A program made the translations under genes and the position numbers. The notes under the pieces were generated by a model, which saw nothing but the letters and a program-made list of their open reading frames with translations, did not search any database and had not been told where the DNA came from. DNA of 64,000 nt, from contig JAIBAK010000006.1 of assembly GCA_019695215.1 (NCBI GenBank), forward strand, positions 42,280 through 106,279. Reading direction: 5' to 3'. Positions 52,271-62,962 of this stretch are shown here, in pieces. Origin of the DNA: Bacteroidia bacterium. Its GTDB lineage: Bacteria; Bacteroidota; Bacteroidia; UKL13-3. The stretch's first letter is position 1. The number at the start of each line of letters is the position of its first letter.

Positions 52271-53701
52271 TTACTTAACTTCCCCTGCCTCGTATTGCTT
52301 TTTAAGCTCTTCGTATTTGTTTTTATAGTCCTTGGCTTTCTCCGGCTCATTTATTCGGGCATAGAGTTTAAACATTTGGTAGTAAACATCAATTCTAAGT
52401 TTTGTTTCACCCTTCAGCACACCCAATCCGGCTTCAAAACTGGCTAAGGCCTTTTTATAAAATTCAGCCTGAGCTTTTTCGGCATCTTCATATGCTTTGG
52501 CCGATGTATTTGGATCGTTCAGAATCATGGTAAATGGTGCAGCCATATCAAGGTAATAAGCTGCCAGGTTGTAATGCGCATCAAACAAACCGTCATTCAG
52601 TTCCAGCGCCTTTTTATAATCCTTTTCGCAATTGGAAGAATAAAGGTCGTAAGAAGCTTTTGACTTATCGGCCTTCCCTTTCAGTTCGTTCACCTTGGTT
52701 TGCAGGGTTGCTTTCTTTTTAGGGTCGGCAGTTGACTTTAACTGTTTATTCAGGTTACCAAGTACACTGTCTTGCTTGTGAATGCTTTCTAATTCTTTTT
52801 TGGCTAAGGTTTGGTAAGAGGTTGCCCGTACTAAGTAATAGATTTCTTTATCGGGATTTGCTTCAATGGCCACATCTAATTTTTTCACCAGCACATCTAC
52901 CCGTTGCTGGGCTATATAAATGTTAATTTCGGCTTCAATCAGTTTGGGCTCCGAGCTAAAACGGTCGCGGCCTGCTTCTACCACGGTTAAGGCTCTTGCG
53001 GTATCGCCCGTTTCTAATAGAATATTGGAAAGGTAGATATAGGTAAAAGGCTCACTGTAGTTTTTATCAATGGAGGTTTGCAAATACGTAACTGCCTGGT
53101 TTAAAAAATCCTTTTTCTGCTCTTTGGTACTGTTTGAATCTAAAGCCGCCTGATAGCTGGTAGTTCCCATATAATAGAAAATGGAACCTTCGCTTATATT
53201 ATTGCTTTTCAATAATTCGCGGGTATCATAAGGGTAAATTTCAGTGAGCGATTTATACCAGTGAATGGCTTCGGCATATTGCCTTGAATTGAAATGCCCC
53301 ACCGCCTTGTTGTACATATTTACCCCTACATTAATGATAAGGTCTTTGGCTTCGTTGGCATATTTTTTCTTTTCGTTATCAAACTTAATGCAATTGGCAA
53401 AAGCCTCTTTCGATACATCGAGTGCCTTCGGGTCGTCAATGCCCAGTTTATTGTTGAGGGCTATGTACATGTAAATTTTACCACGCAAACTCCACATTTT
53501 AGCATCCTGCTGGGTTTCGGGGTTGCCAAATGCTTTGTCAATAGCCGCCTTGGCCCGCTCAATGGCTAACTTACGGTCATCTTCACTGCTCGATGCATCT
53601 TCGTAATGTTTTACTTCAATGGCAGCAGTTTCTACATTAAACTTTTGGGCATAAACGGCTAATGAAATTACCGTGAATATGCTAACTAAAACCTTTCTCA
53701 T
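52271..53701 (-). CDS. Exported tetratricopeptide-repeat protein
   Basis: 476 residues. Signal peptide (LAVYAQ), then helical repeats typical of TPRs: YMYIALNNKLGIDD, YNKAVGHFNSRQYAEAIHWY, YLSNILLETGDTARALTVVE and LFDAHYNLAAYYLDMA. A Lys-rich coiled region (about 315-350) interrupts them. Role unknown; such proteins often scaffold envelope complexes in this phylum. It lies 11 bases after gyrA in the same direction, so it is probably expressed with it. Confidence 0.82.
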   Translation of the reverse strand: MRKVLVSIFTVISLAVYAQKFNVETAAIEVKHYEDASSSEDDRKLAIERAKAAIDKAFGNPETQQDAKMWSLRGKIYMYIALNNKLGIDDPKALDVSKEAFANCIKFDNEKKKYANEAKDLIINVGVNMYNKAVGHFNSRQYAEAIHWYKSLTEIYPYDTRELLKSNNISEGSIFYYMGTTSYQAALDSNSTKEQKKDFLNQAVTYLQTSIDKNYSEPFTYIYLSNILLETGDTARALTVVEAGRDRFSSEPKLIEAEINIYIAQQRVDVLVKKLDVAIEANPDKEIYYLVRATSYQTLAKKELESIHKQDSVLGNLNKQLKSTADPKKKATLQTKVNELKGKADKSKASYDLYSSNCEKDYKKALELNDGLFDAHYNLAAYYLDMAAPFTMILNDPNTSAKAYEDAEKAQAEFYKKALASFEAGLGVLKGETKLRIDVYYQMFKLYARINEPEKAKDYKNKYEELKKQYEAGEVK

Positions 53702-53712
53702 TGTATGCTGAA

Positions 53713-56274
53713 TTATTCTACCGGATTATCGTCCGTGCTGTTTTCAATAATAGTACCGTTTTCGGCTTCAGGAGTTGCCCCGGCTTCTGTTTCACCTTCT
53801 GCCGCTTCCTCCTCTTCTTTTTCATGTTCAACCTTGGCTACTGAGGCAATATCATCATCATCGCCCAGTTTAATGAGTCGAACTCCCTGGGTAGCGCGCC
53901 CAAGTACCCGTAAATCCTGAACGGCAATACGGATTGTGATGCCCCCCTCGGTCATAATCATCAGGTCGTTTTCGTCAGTAACGTCTTTAATGGCTACCAG
54001 ATTTCCGGTTTTATCGGTAATGTTCAGGGTTTTTACGCCTTTTCCTCCCCTGCCTGTTACGCGGTATTCGTCTTCACCACTCTCAGGATCAACTAAGAAA
54101 GAGCGTTTGCCATACCCTTTTTCCGAAACAACCAAAATGGTGGTTGCTTTATCTTTTACGGCAATCATTCCAATAACTTCATCGCCTTTTCCTTCAAGTG
54201 TCACTCCTTTTACTCCCGAAGCGGTACGACCCATTGGCCTTACTTCTTCTTCATTAAAACGAATGGCACGGCCCGATTTTTTGGCTAAAATAATCTCATC
54301 TTTTCCTGAGGTTAACAGAGCTTCAAGCAACTGGTCGCCATCGCGCACGGTGATGGCATTGATGCCCGTAGCCCGCGGACGTGAATAAGCCTCGAGCGAT
54401 GTTTTCTTGATGATACCATTACGTGTGCACATAATGATGTAGTTGTTGTTCAGGTATTCGGCATCGTCCAGGTTATTTACATTCAGGTATGCCCTTACCT
54501 TATCATCAGCCGGAATATTGATGAGGTTTTGAATGGCGCGTCCTTTGGTATTTTTGGCGCCTTCGGGTACTTCGTACGCTTTAAGCCAGAAACACCTTCC
54601 CTGCTCGGTGAAAAATAACAGGTAATTATGGGTATTGGCGATGAAAAGATGTTCTACAAAATCCTCGTCCCGATGTGCTACTCCTTTGCCTCCCCGGCCT
54701 CCCCGGTTTTGAGTGCGGTATTCGTCAAGCGAGGTGCGTTTAATATAACCCATATGCGATATGGTAATTACCACATCTTCCTGCTCAATAAAGTCTTCCA
54801 TACGCATATCGTCAGCAGAATGTTCAATAATGGTTCTGCGTTCGTCACCGTACTTATCTTTTATTTCAAGCAATTCATCTTTAATAATTTTCATGCGCAA
54901 ACCTTCATCGGCCAAAATGCTTTCGAGGTAAGCGATAAACTTCATAATTTCTTCGTACTCCTCTTTCAGTTTATCACGCTCCAGGCCTGTAAGTTTTTGT
55001 AAACGAAGGTCGAGAATAGCTTTTGACTGAATTTCGGATAAGGCGAATTTCTCCATCAAACCTGACTTAGCTTCGTCAGGAGTGCGCGAGGAACGAATGA
55101 GGTTAATTACTTCATCAAGGTTATCGATGGCGATAATTAAACCCTGTAAAATATGGGCGCGCTGACGGGCTTCCTCGAGCTCAAATTTGGTTCTGCGCAC
55201 CACCACTTCATGCCGGTGATCAACATAATGCACCATCAGGTCGCGCAGGTTTAGCATAACCGGACGACCCTTTACTAATGCAATATTATTTACACTAAAT
55301 GAGGTTTGTAGTGAGGTGTATCTAAAGAGTTTATTTAATACAATATTAGGGATGGCATCACGTCTCAGGTCGTACACAATGCGCATTCCGTCACGATCCG
55401 ATTCGTCACGTATTTCACTGATTCCTTCCAGTACTTTTTCGTTTACCAGTTCAGCCGTTTTACGAATCATTTCGGCTTTATTTACCTGAAAAGGAATTTC
55501 GGTAACAATAATCTGGTCTTTGTGACCTGTAGATTCAAAAATGGCTTTTCCGCGCATCACCACCCGTCCGCGACCGGTTTCAAATGCATCCTTCACCCCT
55601 TCGTATCCGTAAATAATTCCACCTGTGGGGAAGTCGGGAGCTTTTACAAACTTCATCAGCTCCTGAACTGTAATGTCTTTGTTGTCAATATAGGCAACAA
55701 TTCCGTTTATCACTTCGGTAAGGTTGTGAGGTGGCATATTGGTAGCCATACCCACCGCAATTCCCGATGCACCGTTTACCAGCAAATTCGGAATTTTAGC
55801 AGGCAACACGGTTGGTTCCTGCAACGAGTCGTCAAAGTTGGGGCGGTAATCAACAGTATTTTTGTCAATATCCACCAGCATTTCTTCGGCAATTTTGCGC
55901 AGGCGTGCTTCAGTGTAACGCATAGCTGCAGGTGGGTCACCGTCAACCGATCCAAAATTTCCCTGTCCGTCAACCAAAGTATACCGCATGCTCCAATCCT
56001 GAGCCATACGCACCATGGTATCATACACCGATGCATCACCGTGCGGGTGATATTTTCCCAATACTTCTCCTACAATACGAGCCGATTTTTTGTAGGGCCT
56101 GTTAGAGGCAAGCCCCAGTTCGGTCATACCATACAACACCCTGCGATGCACGGGCTTCATGCCGTCCCGCACATCGGGTAACGCTCTTGAAACGATTACT
56201 GACATCGAATAATCGATGTAAGCCGTTTTCATTTCATCCTCAATGTTAATGGGAATAATTCTATCTTCTGCCAT
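53713..56274 (-). CDS. gyrA: DNA gyrase subunit A
   Basis: 853 residues. Catalytic Tyr120 in [10 protein letters not shown]. The breakage-reunion domain runs to about 480, with a normal N-terminus ([20 protein letters not shown]). The C-terminal beta-pinwheel has the GyrA-box-like [10 protein letters not shown] and later repeats, ending in an acidic tail. The quinolone-determining stretch reads [10 protein letters not shown] (76-85): the residue equivalent to E. coli Ser83 is Ala81, while Asp87 is kept. The acidic tail (EEEEAAEGE) is common in this phylum. Confidence 0.97.
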   Translation of the reverse strand: MAEDRIIPINIEDEMKTAYIDYSMSVIVSRALPDVRDGMKPVHRRVLYGMTELGLASNRPYKKSARIVGEVLGKYHPHGDASVYDTMVRMAQDWSMRYTLVDGQGNFGSVDGDPPAAMRYTEARLRKIAEEMLVDIDKNTVDYRPNFDDSLQEPTVLPAKIPNLLVNGASGIAVGMATNMPPHNLTEVINGIVAYIDNKDITVQELMKFVKAPDFPTGGIIYGYEGVKDAFETGRGRVVMRGKAIFESTGHKDQIIVTEIPFQVNKAEMIRKTAELVNEKVLEGISEIRDESDRDGMRIVYDLRRDAIPNIVLNKLFRYTSLQTSFSVNNIALVKGRPVMLNLRDLMVHYVDHRHEVVVRRTKFELEEARQRAHILQGLIIAIDNLDEVINLIRSSRTPDEAKSGLMEKFALSEIQSKAILDLRLQKLTGLERDKLKEEYEEIMKFIAYLESILADEGLRMKIIKDELLEIKDKYGDERRTIIEHSADDMRMEDFIEQEDVVITISHMGYIKRTSLDEYRTQNRGGRGGKGVAHRDEDFVEHLFIANTHNYLLFFTEQGRCFWLKAYEVPEGAKNTKGRAIQNLINIPADDKVRAYLNVNNLDDAEYLNNNYIIMCTRNGIIKKTSLEAYSRPRATGINAITVRDGDQLLEALLTSGKDEIILAKKSGRAIRFNEEEVRPMGRTASGVKGVTLEGKGDEVIGMIAVKDKATTILVVSEKGYGKRSFLVDPESGEDEYRVTGRGGKGVKTLNITDKTGNLVAIKDVTDENDLMIMTEGGITIRIAVQDLRVLGRATQGVRLIKLGDDDDIASVAKVEHEKEEEEAAEGETEAGATPEAENGTIIENSTDDNPVE

Positions 56275-56416
56275 ACTTGTTGTGAATAGTCCTTCTTAAA
56301 ACATCGCAAATTACTGCAAACCCCAGCGTTTACGGGCATTTTAAGAGTGAAAATTCCCACATAAATAAAGTGTTTTGTGGATAAGAAAACGTATTAAAAA
56401 TATGTTGTTTCAAGTC

Positions 56417-56424
56417 TATTTTTG
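56417..56424 (+). promoter_or_regulatory. -7 box TATTTTTG
   Basis: TAnnTTTG match 15 bases before the ATG at 56440. Its TTG is in frame with the gene but is promoter, not start. Confidence 0.5.
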
Positions 56425-56439
56425 CCACCTGAGCCGGGT

Positions 56440-57309
56440 ATGGAATATTACGTTTGGATAACAACTGCCGTTTATATCTTTTTCATTTTGCTGGAGAGCA
56501 TTTTAAGTAAGCTCGGCCAGCGAAATTTATACGATGTAAAAGACTCGGCCCTGAGTTTATGGCTTGGAATGGCCGGTGTGGCAACAGATTTAACCATGAA
56601 GGCTTTTACCTTCGGGATACTTGATTATGTAGCTCGCCACTTTGCTTTTTGCCATATTGAAAACGGGTTATACTATTGGGCAGGCTTGTTTTTCGCTCAG
56701 GATTTTTGCTTTTACTGGCTTCACCGCACCGAGCATTACAGTCGTTTTTTCTGGGCTGTTCATGTAAATCATCATTCGTCAGAGAAATTTAATTTTTCGG
56801 TAGCCCTCAGGTCGTCTGCCCTGCAGCCTCTTTATCGCTGGGTGTTTTTTGCTCCCTGTGCCCTGTTGGGGTTTAACGGGTTCGACATCATGTTTATGTA
56901 TGCCATTAACCAAACCTATGCCTTTTTTGTGCATACCGAAACGGTGGGTAAGCTGGGCTTTTGGGAAAAATGGTTTGTTACCCCTTCGCATCACCGGGTG
57001 CACCACGCAAGTAATGTAAGCTACCTGGATAAAAATATGGGGCAGGTACTTATCATCTGGGACAAACTGTTTGGAACATTTGCAGAGGAAACAGAACAAC
57101 CTGTTTACGGACTTACCAAAAACGTTGGTTCATATAACCTCGTTCATGTTATTTTTCATGAATGGAAAAATATTCTGAGGGATTTGCGCAAGCCGGTGAG
57201 TATGCCCTTTAAAATAAAATATTTATTTGCCCCTCCGGGGTGGAGCCATGACGGCAGCACAAAAACATCGGAACAGTTACGACAGGAATTAAAATCAAAT
57301 CAAAAGTAA
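56440..57309 (+). CDS. Sterol desaturase / fatty acid hydroxylase family protein
   Basis: 289 residues from ATG 56440. Four membrane helices and the di-iron His clusters: LHRTEH, HVNHHSS and, after a gap, PSHHRVHHAS. The family hydroxylates or desaturates lipids at the membrane; the substrate is unknown (in Bacteroidota often sphingolipids or alkyl lipids). The gene is divergent from gyrA. The next gene, PBP1A, starts 34 bases later with its own -7-like box (CATATTTG at 57329-57336). Confidence 0.88.
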   Translation: MEYYVWITTAVYIFFILLESILSKLGQRNLYDVKDSALSLWLGMAGVATDLTMKAFTFGILDYVARHFAFCHIENGLYYWAGLFFAQDFCFYWLHRTEHYSRFFWAVHVNHHSSEKFNFSVALRSSALQPLYRWVFFAPCALLGFNGFDIMFMYAINQTYAFFVHTETVGKLGFWEKWFVTPSHHRVHHASNVSYLDKNMGQVLIIWDKLFGTFAEETEQPVYGLTKNVGSYNLVHVIFHEWKNILRDLRKPVSMPFKIKYLFAPPGWSHDGSTKTSEQLRQELKSNQK

Positions 57310-57343
57310 AGTTTTACTCAGCTTAGCTCATATTTGCGTTGTT

Positions 57344-59611
57344 ATGGTTTTAGAAAAAAGGTGGTTCAGGTGGCTGAGAAATATTTTCTCAGGTTTTCTT
57401 CTTTACCTGGCGCTGGTAGATTTAAATGTTTTTTATTTATTCGGCCCTTCCCCTTCGGTCAACGAACTGCGCAACCCGCAAATTGCCATTGCTTCCGAAC
57501 TATACACCAGAGATTCTGTTTTAATAGGGAAATACTTTAAAGAGAAACGAAGTCCGGTGAGGCTAACCGATGTGGCTCCTGTTTTTGTTGATGCCTTAGT
57601 TGCCACTGAAGATATACGGTTTTATGACCATCATGGAATTGATTTGAAATCGGCTTTGGGAGGTGCCTTCTCCACCGCCACCGGTGATAAGCGTGGAGGG
57701 AGTACCATCACGCAGCAATTGGTAAAAAATCTTTTTCGCACGCGGCACACCCAATCAAGGGGGTTGCTGAGTAAAATTCCGGGGTTGCGTACTCTTATTT
57801 ACAAAACGAAAGAATGGACTACTGCCGTTAAATTAGAATTCAATTACGGTAAAGCCGAAATATTAGCCATGTACCTCAATACTGTTGGGTTTGGAAATAA
57901 TGCCTATGGAATAAGGGTTGCTTCGGTTACTTACTTTAACAAAGAACCCATACAACTCACCACCGAGGAAGCTTGCCTGTTGGTGGGTATGCTTAAGGCT
58001 ACTTCTACCTATAACCCGATATCAAAACCCGAGGCGGCATTAGAACGCAGAAATGTAGTGATTGCTCAATTGGGTAAATACAAGTCATTATCACAGGCAC
58101 AGGTTGATTCGCTAAAACAACTTCCGGTGTTGCTTGATTTATCATCGAAATTAAAAGAAGAAGAACAGGACTCTTACCTGCGCACTGCTGCCAAAGAATC
58201 AATTGAAAGCTGGTGTGAGGAAAACGGCTATGATATTTACCGTGACGGATTGCGTATTTATACTACCATCGATTCAAAACTGCAATCATTGGCCGAGCAG
58301 GCTGTGAATGAAAAGATGCGGGAAATACAGCGCAGGTTTAATAATCACTGGGAAGGACGTAATCCATGGGTAGATGAAGACAAACACGAGATCAAAGGTT
58401 TTTTGCAAAATTACATGCAGCGCACCCCGGTTTATAAATCTCTGAAAAAACAATTTGGCGAAGATTCAATAAGCATTGATTCATGTTTGAATGTAAAAAA
58501 AACAATGCGCGTATTTACATGGTATGGAGAAAGGGACACCACTTTTTCGAGTTACGATTCGGTGAGGTATTACCTTACCCTGATGCAAACCGGACTCATG
58601 ACCCTCGATCCTTTTACACGCCATATTAAAGCATGGGTGGGCGGAATCAGTCATAAGTATTTTAAATACGACCACGTAAACCAAAGCAAACGACAGCCGG
58701 GTTCCACTTTTAAACCATTTGCCTATTGTACGGCTATTGATAAAGGATACAGTCCGTGCGACCGTTTTTACGACCAGCCGGTGCATATTAAATATTCGGA
58801 AAACGGAAAAAATAAAGTGTGGTCTCCGCAAAACAGCGACTGGGTATTTACGGGTTACCATATGAGTTTACGATGGGCTATGGCAAAATCATGCAATTCG
58901 GTTACGGCTCAGCTTACCGAAAAGGTGGGTTGGGATAATGTAGTGGATTATGCCCACCGCTGCGGCATTAAATCATCACTGGCAAAAGTACCTTCCATTT
59001 GTCTTGGCTCAAGTGTGGTAAACCTGCAGGAAATGGTAAATGCCTATGGAACATTTTTAGCCGAAGGAATGTATGCCGAACCGGTGCTGGTAAATAAAAT
59101 TTATGATAGGGAGGGGAAATTACTGATAGAATTTAAAGCGCAATCCAAACGCGTATTAGATGAAGAAACAGCCTGGCTGATGGTGTGGATGCTGAGGGGC
59201 GGAATGCAGGAACCCGGAGGCACTTCGCAAGCTTTGTGGGAATACAAACTATACTGGCAAAAAAATGAGGTTGGCGGGAAAACCGGAACATCAAGCAACC
59301 ATTCTGACGGGTGGTACCTTGGACTAACAAAAGATTTGGTGACGGGAGTTTGGGTAGGAGCCGATGATCCGAGTATTCACTTCAGGGTATCGGAACTGGG
59401 TGAAGGTTCAAAAACGGCATTGCCCATTTACGGACGTTTTATGGAATTGATTTATGAGCATCCGGAAACGGGTATTTTACCTGCTAAATTTCCTGCTCCC
59501 AAAGAGAAAATAAAAAGGCAATATCAATGCGGAAACGCTGCTCCGAAAGCCGAAGCTGATTCAACCGGAATAATTCCTGCAATGTCCGATTCGGTTACCA
59601 TAACCGAATAG
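57344..59611 (+). CDS. Penicillin-binding protein 1A (transglycosylase/transpeptidase)
   Basis: 755 residues. N-terminal membrane anchor (LLYLALVDLNVFYLFG). GT51 domain: catalytic Glu in ATEDIRFYDHHGID and RGGSTITQQLVKN. Transpeptidase: Ser in QPGSTFKPFAY (SxxK), KSCNS (SxN) and GGKTGTSS (KTG). It polymerises and cross-links peptidoglycan in the periplasm. LGSSVVNLQEMVNAYGTFL is a further family block. Ends in an acidic, Lys-poor tail. Confidence 0.94.
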   Translation: MVLEKRWFRWLRNIFSGFLLYLALVDLNVFYLFGPSPSVNELRNPQIAIASELYTRDSVLIGKYFKEKRSPVRLTDVAPVFVDALVATEDIRFYDHHGIDLKSALGGAFSTATGDKRGGSTITQQLVKNLFRTRHTQSRGLLSKIPGLRTLIYKTKEWTTAVKLEFNYGKAEILAMYLNTVGFGNNAYGIRVASVTYFNKEPIQLTTEEACLLVGMLKATSTYNPISKPEAALERRNVVIAQLGKYKSLSQAQVDSLKQLPVLLDLSSKLKEEEQDSYLRTAAKESIESWCEENGYDIYRDGLRIYTTIDSKLQSLAEQAVNEKMREIQRRFNNHWEGRNPWVDEDKHEIKGFLQNYMQRTPVYKSLKKQFGEDSISIDSCLNVKKTMRVFTWYGERDTTFSSYDSVRYYLTLMQTGLMTLDPFTRHIKAWVGGISHKYFKYDHVNQSKRQPGSTFKPFAYCTAIDKGYSPCDRFYDQPVHIKYSENGKNKVWSPQNSDWVFTGYHMSLRWAMAKSCNSVTAQLTEKVGWDNVVDYAHRCGIKSSLAKVPSICLGSSVVNLQEMVNAYGTFLAEGMYAEPVLVNKIYDREGKLLIEFKAQSKRVLDEETAWLMVWMLRGGMQEPGGTSQALWEYKLYWQKNEVGGKTGTSSNHSDGWYLGLTKDLVTGVWVGADDPSIHFRVSELGEGSKTALPIYGRFMELIYEHPETGILPAKFPAPKEKIKRQYQCGNAAPKAEADSTGIIPAMSDSVTITE

Positions 59612-59612
59612 T

Positions 59613-60518
59613 TTAAAACAGGTTCTTTGTCTGGTCGTTGTAAAAAACCGGCTCTTTAATGGCCAGCTTACATTGTTTATTTAATTGCTGAATGGTGTAC
59701 CTGATTAACTCGGGAGAATACAACTCCTCATGCTGATGCATGAAAAAATAAATGCGCTCTATTCCCTGTTTCATCCAGCTTTTAAGACGCAATACCCATT
59801 CGTCAATACGGGAATAATCTGTGGGGTGCAGGCTGTTTCCTACAAATCTGATAAAACATTCGGGGGTAGTTAAATTCATGTGTACACAATCTCTCCGGCC
59901 CGCTGCATCGGTTATAATGCTGCCCGCTTTTAATTTGTGAAGTATACGAAACAACTCCTCTCCTTCTTTGCTAAACCATTCGGGGTGGCGCACTTCTACA
60001 AATAAATCCAAATCCTTAGGCAATGATTGAATAAAGCGCTCAAAAGTTTCGAGGTGTTTTAATCCCATTTGCGGATGCGGCATAAGAAATACGGGGCCAA
60101 GATTTTTTCCGAATGCTTCAATACCTTCAAGAAACTGATCAACATACGCGTTTACCTCTTTCAGCCGCTTGATATGCGTAATCACATCAGTAAACTTTGG
60201 GACAAACTTAAATTCCTTTCCAACTTTACTTTTCCAGCCTGTTACCGTAGCACGATCAGGAATTTTATAAAACGTGGCATTTAACTCAATGCTGTTAAAA
60301 TGTGTAGCGTAATGCGCGAGAAAATCGGCCGCTTTGGTTTTGGGAGGATAAATTTTACCTACCCAATCAGGCCTTCCCCATTTAGCACAACCTATGTAAA
60401 TTTGGGGAGGCTGTTTTCCTTTGGCGGTCTTTAAAACATCCTTAGTTAGTTTGGTATCTTTTGGCAGCGAATAATCAATGGTGTGTAATTCCGCCTGTTC
60501 TGCTTTTCCAAATTCCAT
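59613..60518 (-). CDS. DUF72 domain protein
   Basis: 301 residues. IYIGCAKWGRPDWVGKIYPP is the DUF72 opening; FNSIELNATFYKIP, FVPKFTDVITHIKRL, FVEVRHPEWF and FIRFVGNSLHPTDYSRIDEW follow in TIM-barrel order. Function unknown. It lies one base after the DUF6265-like gene, at the end of a leftward lipoprotein operon, and is convergent with the PBP1A gene with one base between them. Confidence 0.9.
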   Translation of the reverse strand: MEFGKAEQAELHTIDYSLPKDTKLTKDVLKTAKGKQPPQIYIGCAKWGRPDWVGKIYPPKTKAADFLAHYATHFNSIELNATFYKIPDRATVTGWKSKVGKEFKFVPKFTDVITHIKRLKEVNAYVDQFLEGIEAFGKNLGPVFLMPHPQMGLKHLETFERFIQSLPKDLDLFVEVRHPEWFSKEGEELFRILHKLKAGSIITDAAGRRDCVHMNLTTPECFIRFVGNSLHPTDYSRIDEWVLRLKSWMKQGIERIYFFMHQHEELYSPELIRYTIQQLNKQCKLAIKEPVFYNDQTKNLF

Positions 60519-60519
60519 A

Positions 60520-60975
60520 TCAATGCATACGGATAAAATTTAAAACTTCCTTTCGGGGTTGGCCTTTTTCAAGTCCTGATAACGTCACCTTTATATGATC
60601 ATCATCTGCATACGCATATACAATACGCTTGGGGAAATCGTGGCTCAGGTTTTCAAAAATTAACTCTTTACCCATTTTCATCATCATAAACTCTACAGGC
60701 TTTCCTTCGTTCTGCGTGGCAATACGCGGGATGTAAAAAATACCCCCGTTTTTATTTTCAAGCATCAGGGATTCTTTAAAAACCGTATCTCCTTTTATTA
60801 CAAAACATCCTGAACCTTTAAAATGTGTGATGTCTTGTTTTATCCAGCTTTCATAAAATGTACCTCTGTCGGTAGTAAACATCCAATTACCCAGTATCCA
60901 TTCGCATGGTTTCATATTTTCCTTTTGCGAACAACCGGAAAGTAAAAGCAGTAAAACTAAAAATTTGTTCTTCAT
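60520..60975 (-). CDS. DUF6265-like lipoprotein
   Basis: 151 residues. Lipobox LLSGC (Cys15). CEWILGNWMFTTDRGTFYESW then KESLMLENKNGGIFYIPRI and FENLSHDFPKRIVYAY match the small beta-barrel DUF6265 group, of unknown function. The ATG overlaps the stop of the preceding lipoprotein gene by four bases. Confidence 0.78.
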   Translation of the reverse strand: MKNKFLVLLLLLSGCSQKENMKPCEWILGNWMFTTDRGTFYESWIKQDITHFKGSGCFVIKGDTVFKESLMLENKNGGIFYIPRIATQNEGKPVEFMMMKMGKELIFENLSHDFPKRIVYAYADDDHIKVTLSGLEKGQPRKEVLNFIRMH

Positions 60976-61577
60976 CTTACCAATTCCATTGTGAGCGTAT
61001 CCTGCACATATTTAATTACACCCCGGTGCGGAGTTACAAATAACTGCACATTTATTCCAACGGGTTCAGCCGGAACCACTGCATTTATCCAGTAAACAGG
61101 CTTATACCAATGAGTCGAAATTTGCACCGAATCGTAGCGCTGGTAACTGCACCATACCGTTTCGGTATCGCTTACATTGTATTGATAACTGTCGGTTATT
61201 TTATTGGGGAAAAAGGCAAGTGTATTGCCATTAAAATCTATTTTTACCCGAGGTCCGTTCAGGCTGTTTTGTTCGGTTGAATGGGTAAATTTATTACTCC
61301 CAATGGTAAAGCCGGTGAGCTCATAAGAAGTCATAAAAAGATCCTTACAGTCGGTGCCACCCTCCGGATATTGCCAACCGGTGCGCGAAGCATTAATAGT
61401 GAGCGGTTGTGAAAAGGAAGTATCATCAGCCGATTTAAAAATAAAATCGTTTGTTACCGAATCCATAAACCAAACTGCCGTAGCCGAGTCAATAACACCC
61501 GGACGAATGATGGTATTACATTCTTTCCGGCACGAGAAAAAAGCAACTGTAACCAAACAAAAAAGCATTATGCGCAT
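60972..61577 (-). CDS. Hypothetical lipoprotein
   Basis: 201 residues. Short signal with FFSC as lipobox (Cys16) and CRKEC just after. Beta-rich, no family recognised. First gene of a three-gene leftward operon (this, DUF6265-like, DUF72). -7 box TACCTTTG on the minus strand at 61583-61590, five bases before the ATG. Confidence 0.65.
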   Translation of the reverse strand: MRIMLFCLVTVAFFSCRKECNTIIRPGVIDSATAVWFMDSVTNDFIFKSADDTSFSQPLTINASRTGWQYPEGGTDCKDLFMTSYELTGFTIGSNKFTHSTEQNSLNGPRVKIDFNGNTLAFFPNKITDSYQYNVSDTETVWCSYQRYDSVQISTHWYKPVYWINAVVPAEPVGINVQLFVTPHRGVIKYVQDTLTMELVR

Positions 61578-61582
61578 AGCTT

Positions 61583-61590
61583 CAAAGGTA
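61583..61590 (-). promoter_or_regulatory. -7 box TACCTTTG
   Basis: Five bases before the ATG at 61577, in the 15-base gap after the methyltransferase stop; predicts a near-leaderless transcript. Confidence 0.5.
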
Positions 61591-61592
61591 AT

Positions 61593-62948
61593 TCAGATTT
61601 CTATATCCTTCAAAATTCTCCATTCTGCCGGATAATAATTATTCATGCGATTGGGCATTACTTTCATCCAGCCCAGCCGTTTCCCTTTGTAGTTAGCTGT
61701 AGCCCACCCCTTGGGCCAACCGGATTCAGGTTTAAGCGAGCCTTTTTTTAAATAAAGCAGTGCGTTGCTTAAATCAAGTTCTACTGCCGGGGTTTGCTCA
61801 TGAAGTGCAGTGCTCAAGGCCAGTTCATGCGATGGAATCAAATCATCTCCTGCCAGCTTCCCTATTGGAAAACCACATTGCACAATACTTAAACGGGTTG
61901 ACAAACGCGCATATACTTCGGTCATAAAAGCGGGCATAGCATAAATTTGCTCTTTGCCCATTACAAAACTAAACGAGGCAGGATTAGTAAGCCATTTAGT
62001 AAGAACAGCAGCTTGTTTTGGCGGCAGGAAACTGAGTTTTTTACCCGATACTTCTTCCCCATTATCTCCGCTTGTTTTTTGTAAACAGGCCATAAACAAT
62101 CCCTCCCCTTTTACCTTATGCGGATAAAAACGATATCCTTTTACCCCGTTTAACGAGGATGCCGTAATTCCCCATTCAGGTGGTACATTTATAGAAACGC
62201 TTTCCCATATTCCGCTGTCAAGTAACCGCTGCATTTGCTCTTCGTTTTCTTCATTGGCGAAAGTGCACGTACTGTAAACTAAAAAACCGTCCTTTTTTAC
62301 CAAGGCAGCGGCCTTATCTAAAATGCGGTTTTGCCGTGAGGCGCAAAGCATAACCTGTTCGGGGCTCCATTCATTACGTGCCTTTTCATCTTTTCTGAAC
62401 ATGCCCTCGCCCGAGCAGGGAGCATCTACCACCACTACATCAAAACAGCCTTCCAGAAATTCAAAATCTGCCGGGTCATTATTGCTTAACAGCATATTTG
62501 GATTTCCCCACTTAACGAGGTTTTGTTTTAAGGGCTGTACCCTTGAGCGAATCACTTCATTGGCTACTAAAAAACTTTGGTCGTTAAGAAGGCTTAGTAT
62601 TAACGTACTTTTTCCTCCGGGGGCTGCACACAGGTCAAGAATTTTTAGTGGCTGTTTTAAATCGGCTACCTGTGTTAATACCTGATATAAAAACATGGAA
62701 GACGCTTCCTGCACATAATAGGCTCCGGCATGAAATAATGGGTCGGAAGTAAAATCGGGGCGTTGTGGAAGGTAATAACCCTGCGGGTGCCATGGAACAG
62801 GTTGCCATGACGGGGGAATAGCAATGGTTTTGGCAGGATTTACCCTGACTGAAACCGGAACGGGTTGTTGAAATGATTCAAAAAACGCATTGGCCTCAAT
62901 GTCCTGTTGTTTTTGAATGCGCGAACGAAATAAATCGGGTAACTGCAC
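61593..62948 (-). CDS. RsmF-like 5-methylcytosine RNA methyltransferase
   Basis: 451 residues from GTG 62948 (LPDLFRSRIQ). The longer frame opening at 63020 would run through the tRNA-Gly gene and is rejected. NOL1/NOP2/Sun fold: DLCAAPGGKSTLI binds SAM, DAPCSGEGMFR holds one catalytic Cys and VYSTCTFANEENE the other. The C-terminal 150 residues match the RsmF-specific tail (KGEGLFMACLQK). It probably methylates 16S rRNA. The start is 14 bases after the tRNA 3' end, so the tRNA is likely co-transcribed. Confidence 0.9.
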   Translation of the reverse strand: MQLPDLFRSRIQKQQDIEANAFFESFQQPVPVSVRVNPAKTIAIPPSWQPVPWHPQGYYLPQRPDFTSDPLFHAGAYYVQEASSMFLYQVLTQVADLKQPLKILDLCAAPGGKSTLILSLLNDQSFLVANEVIRSRVQPLKQNLVKWGNPNMLLSNNDPADFEFLEGCFDVVVVDAPCSGEGMFRKDEKARNEWSPEQVMLCASRQNRILDKAAALVKKDGFLVYSTCTFANEENEEQMQRLLDSGIWESVSINVPPEWGITASSLNGVKGYRFYPHKVKGEGLFMACLQKTSGDNGEEVSGKKLSFLPPKQAAVLTKWLTNPASFSFVMGKEQIYAMPAFMTEVYARLSTRLSIVQCGFPIGKLAGDDLIPSHELALSTALHEQTPAVELDLSNALLYLKKGSLKPESGWPKGWATANYKGKRLGWMKVMPNRMNNYYPAEWRILKDIEI

Positions 62949-62962
62949 CTGAATAGTTAGAG

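Noticed and set aside
54628..55002. Long plus-strand frames opposite gyrA
   Set aside because: They are shadows of the conserved gyrA reading frame.
56422..56439. TTG start for the sterol desaturase-like gene
   Set aside because: The TTG is the last part of the -7 box TATTTTTG; the ATG at 56440 is downstream of the predicted transcription start.
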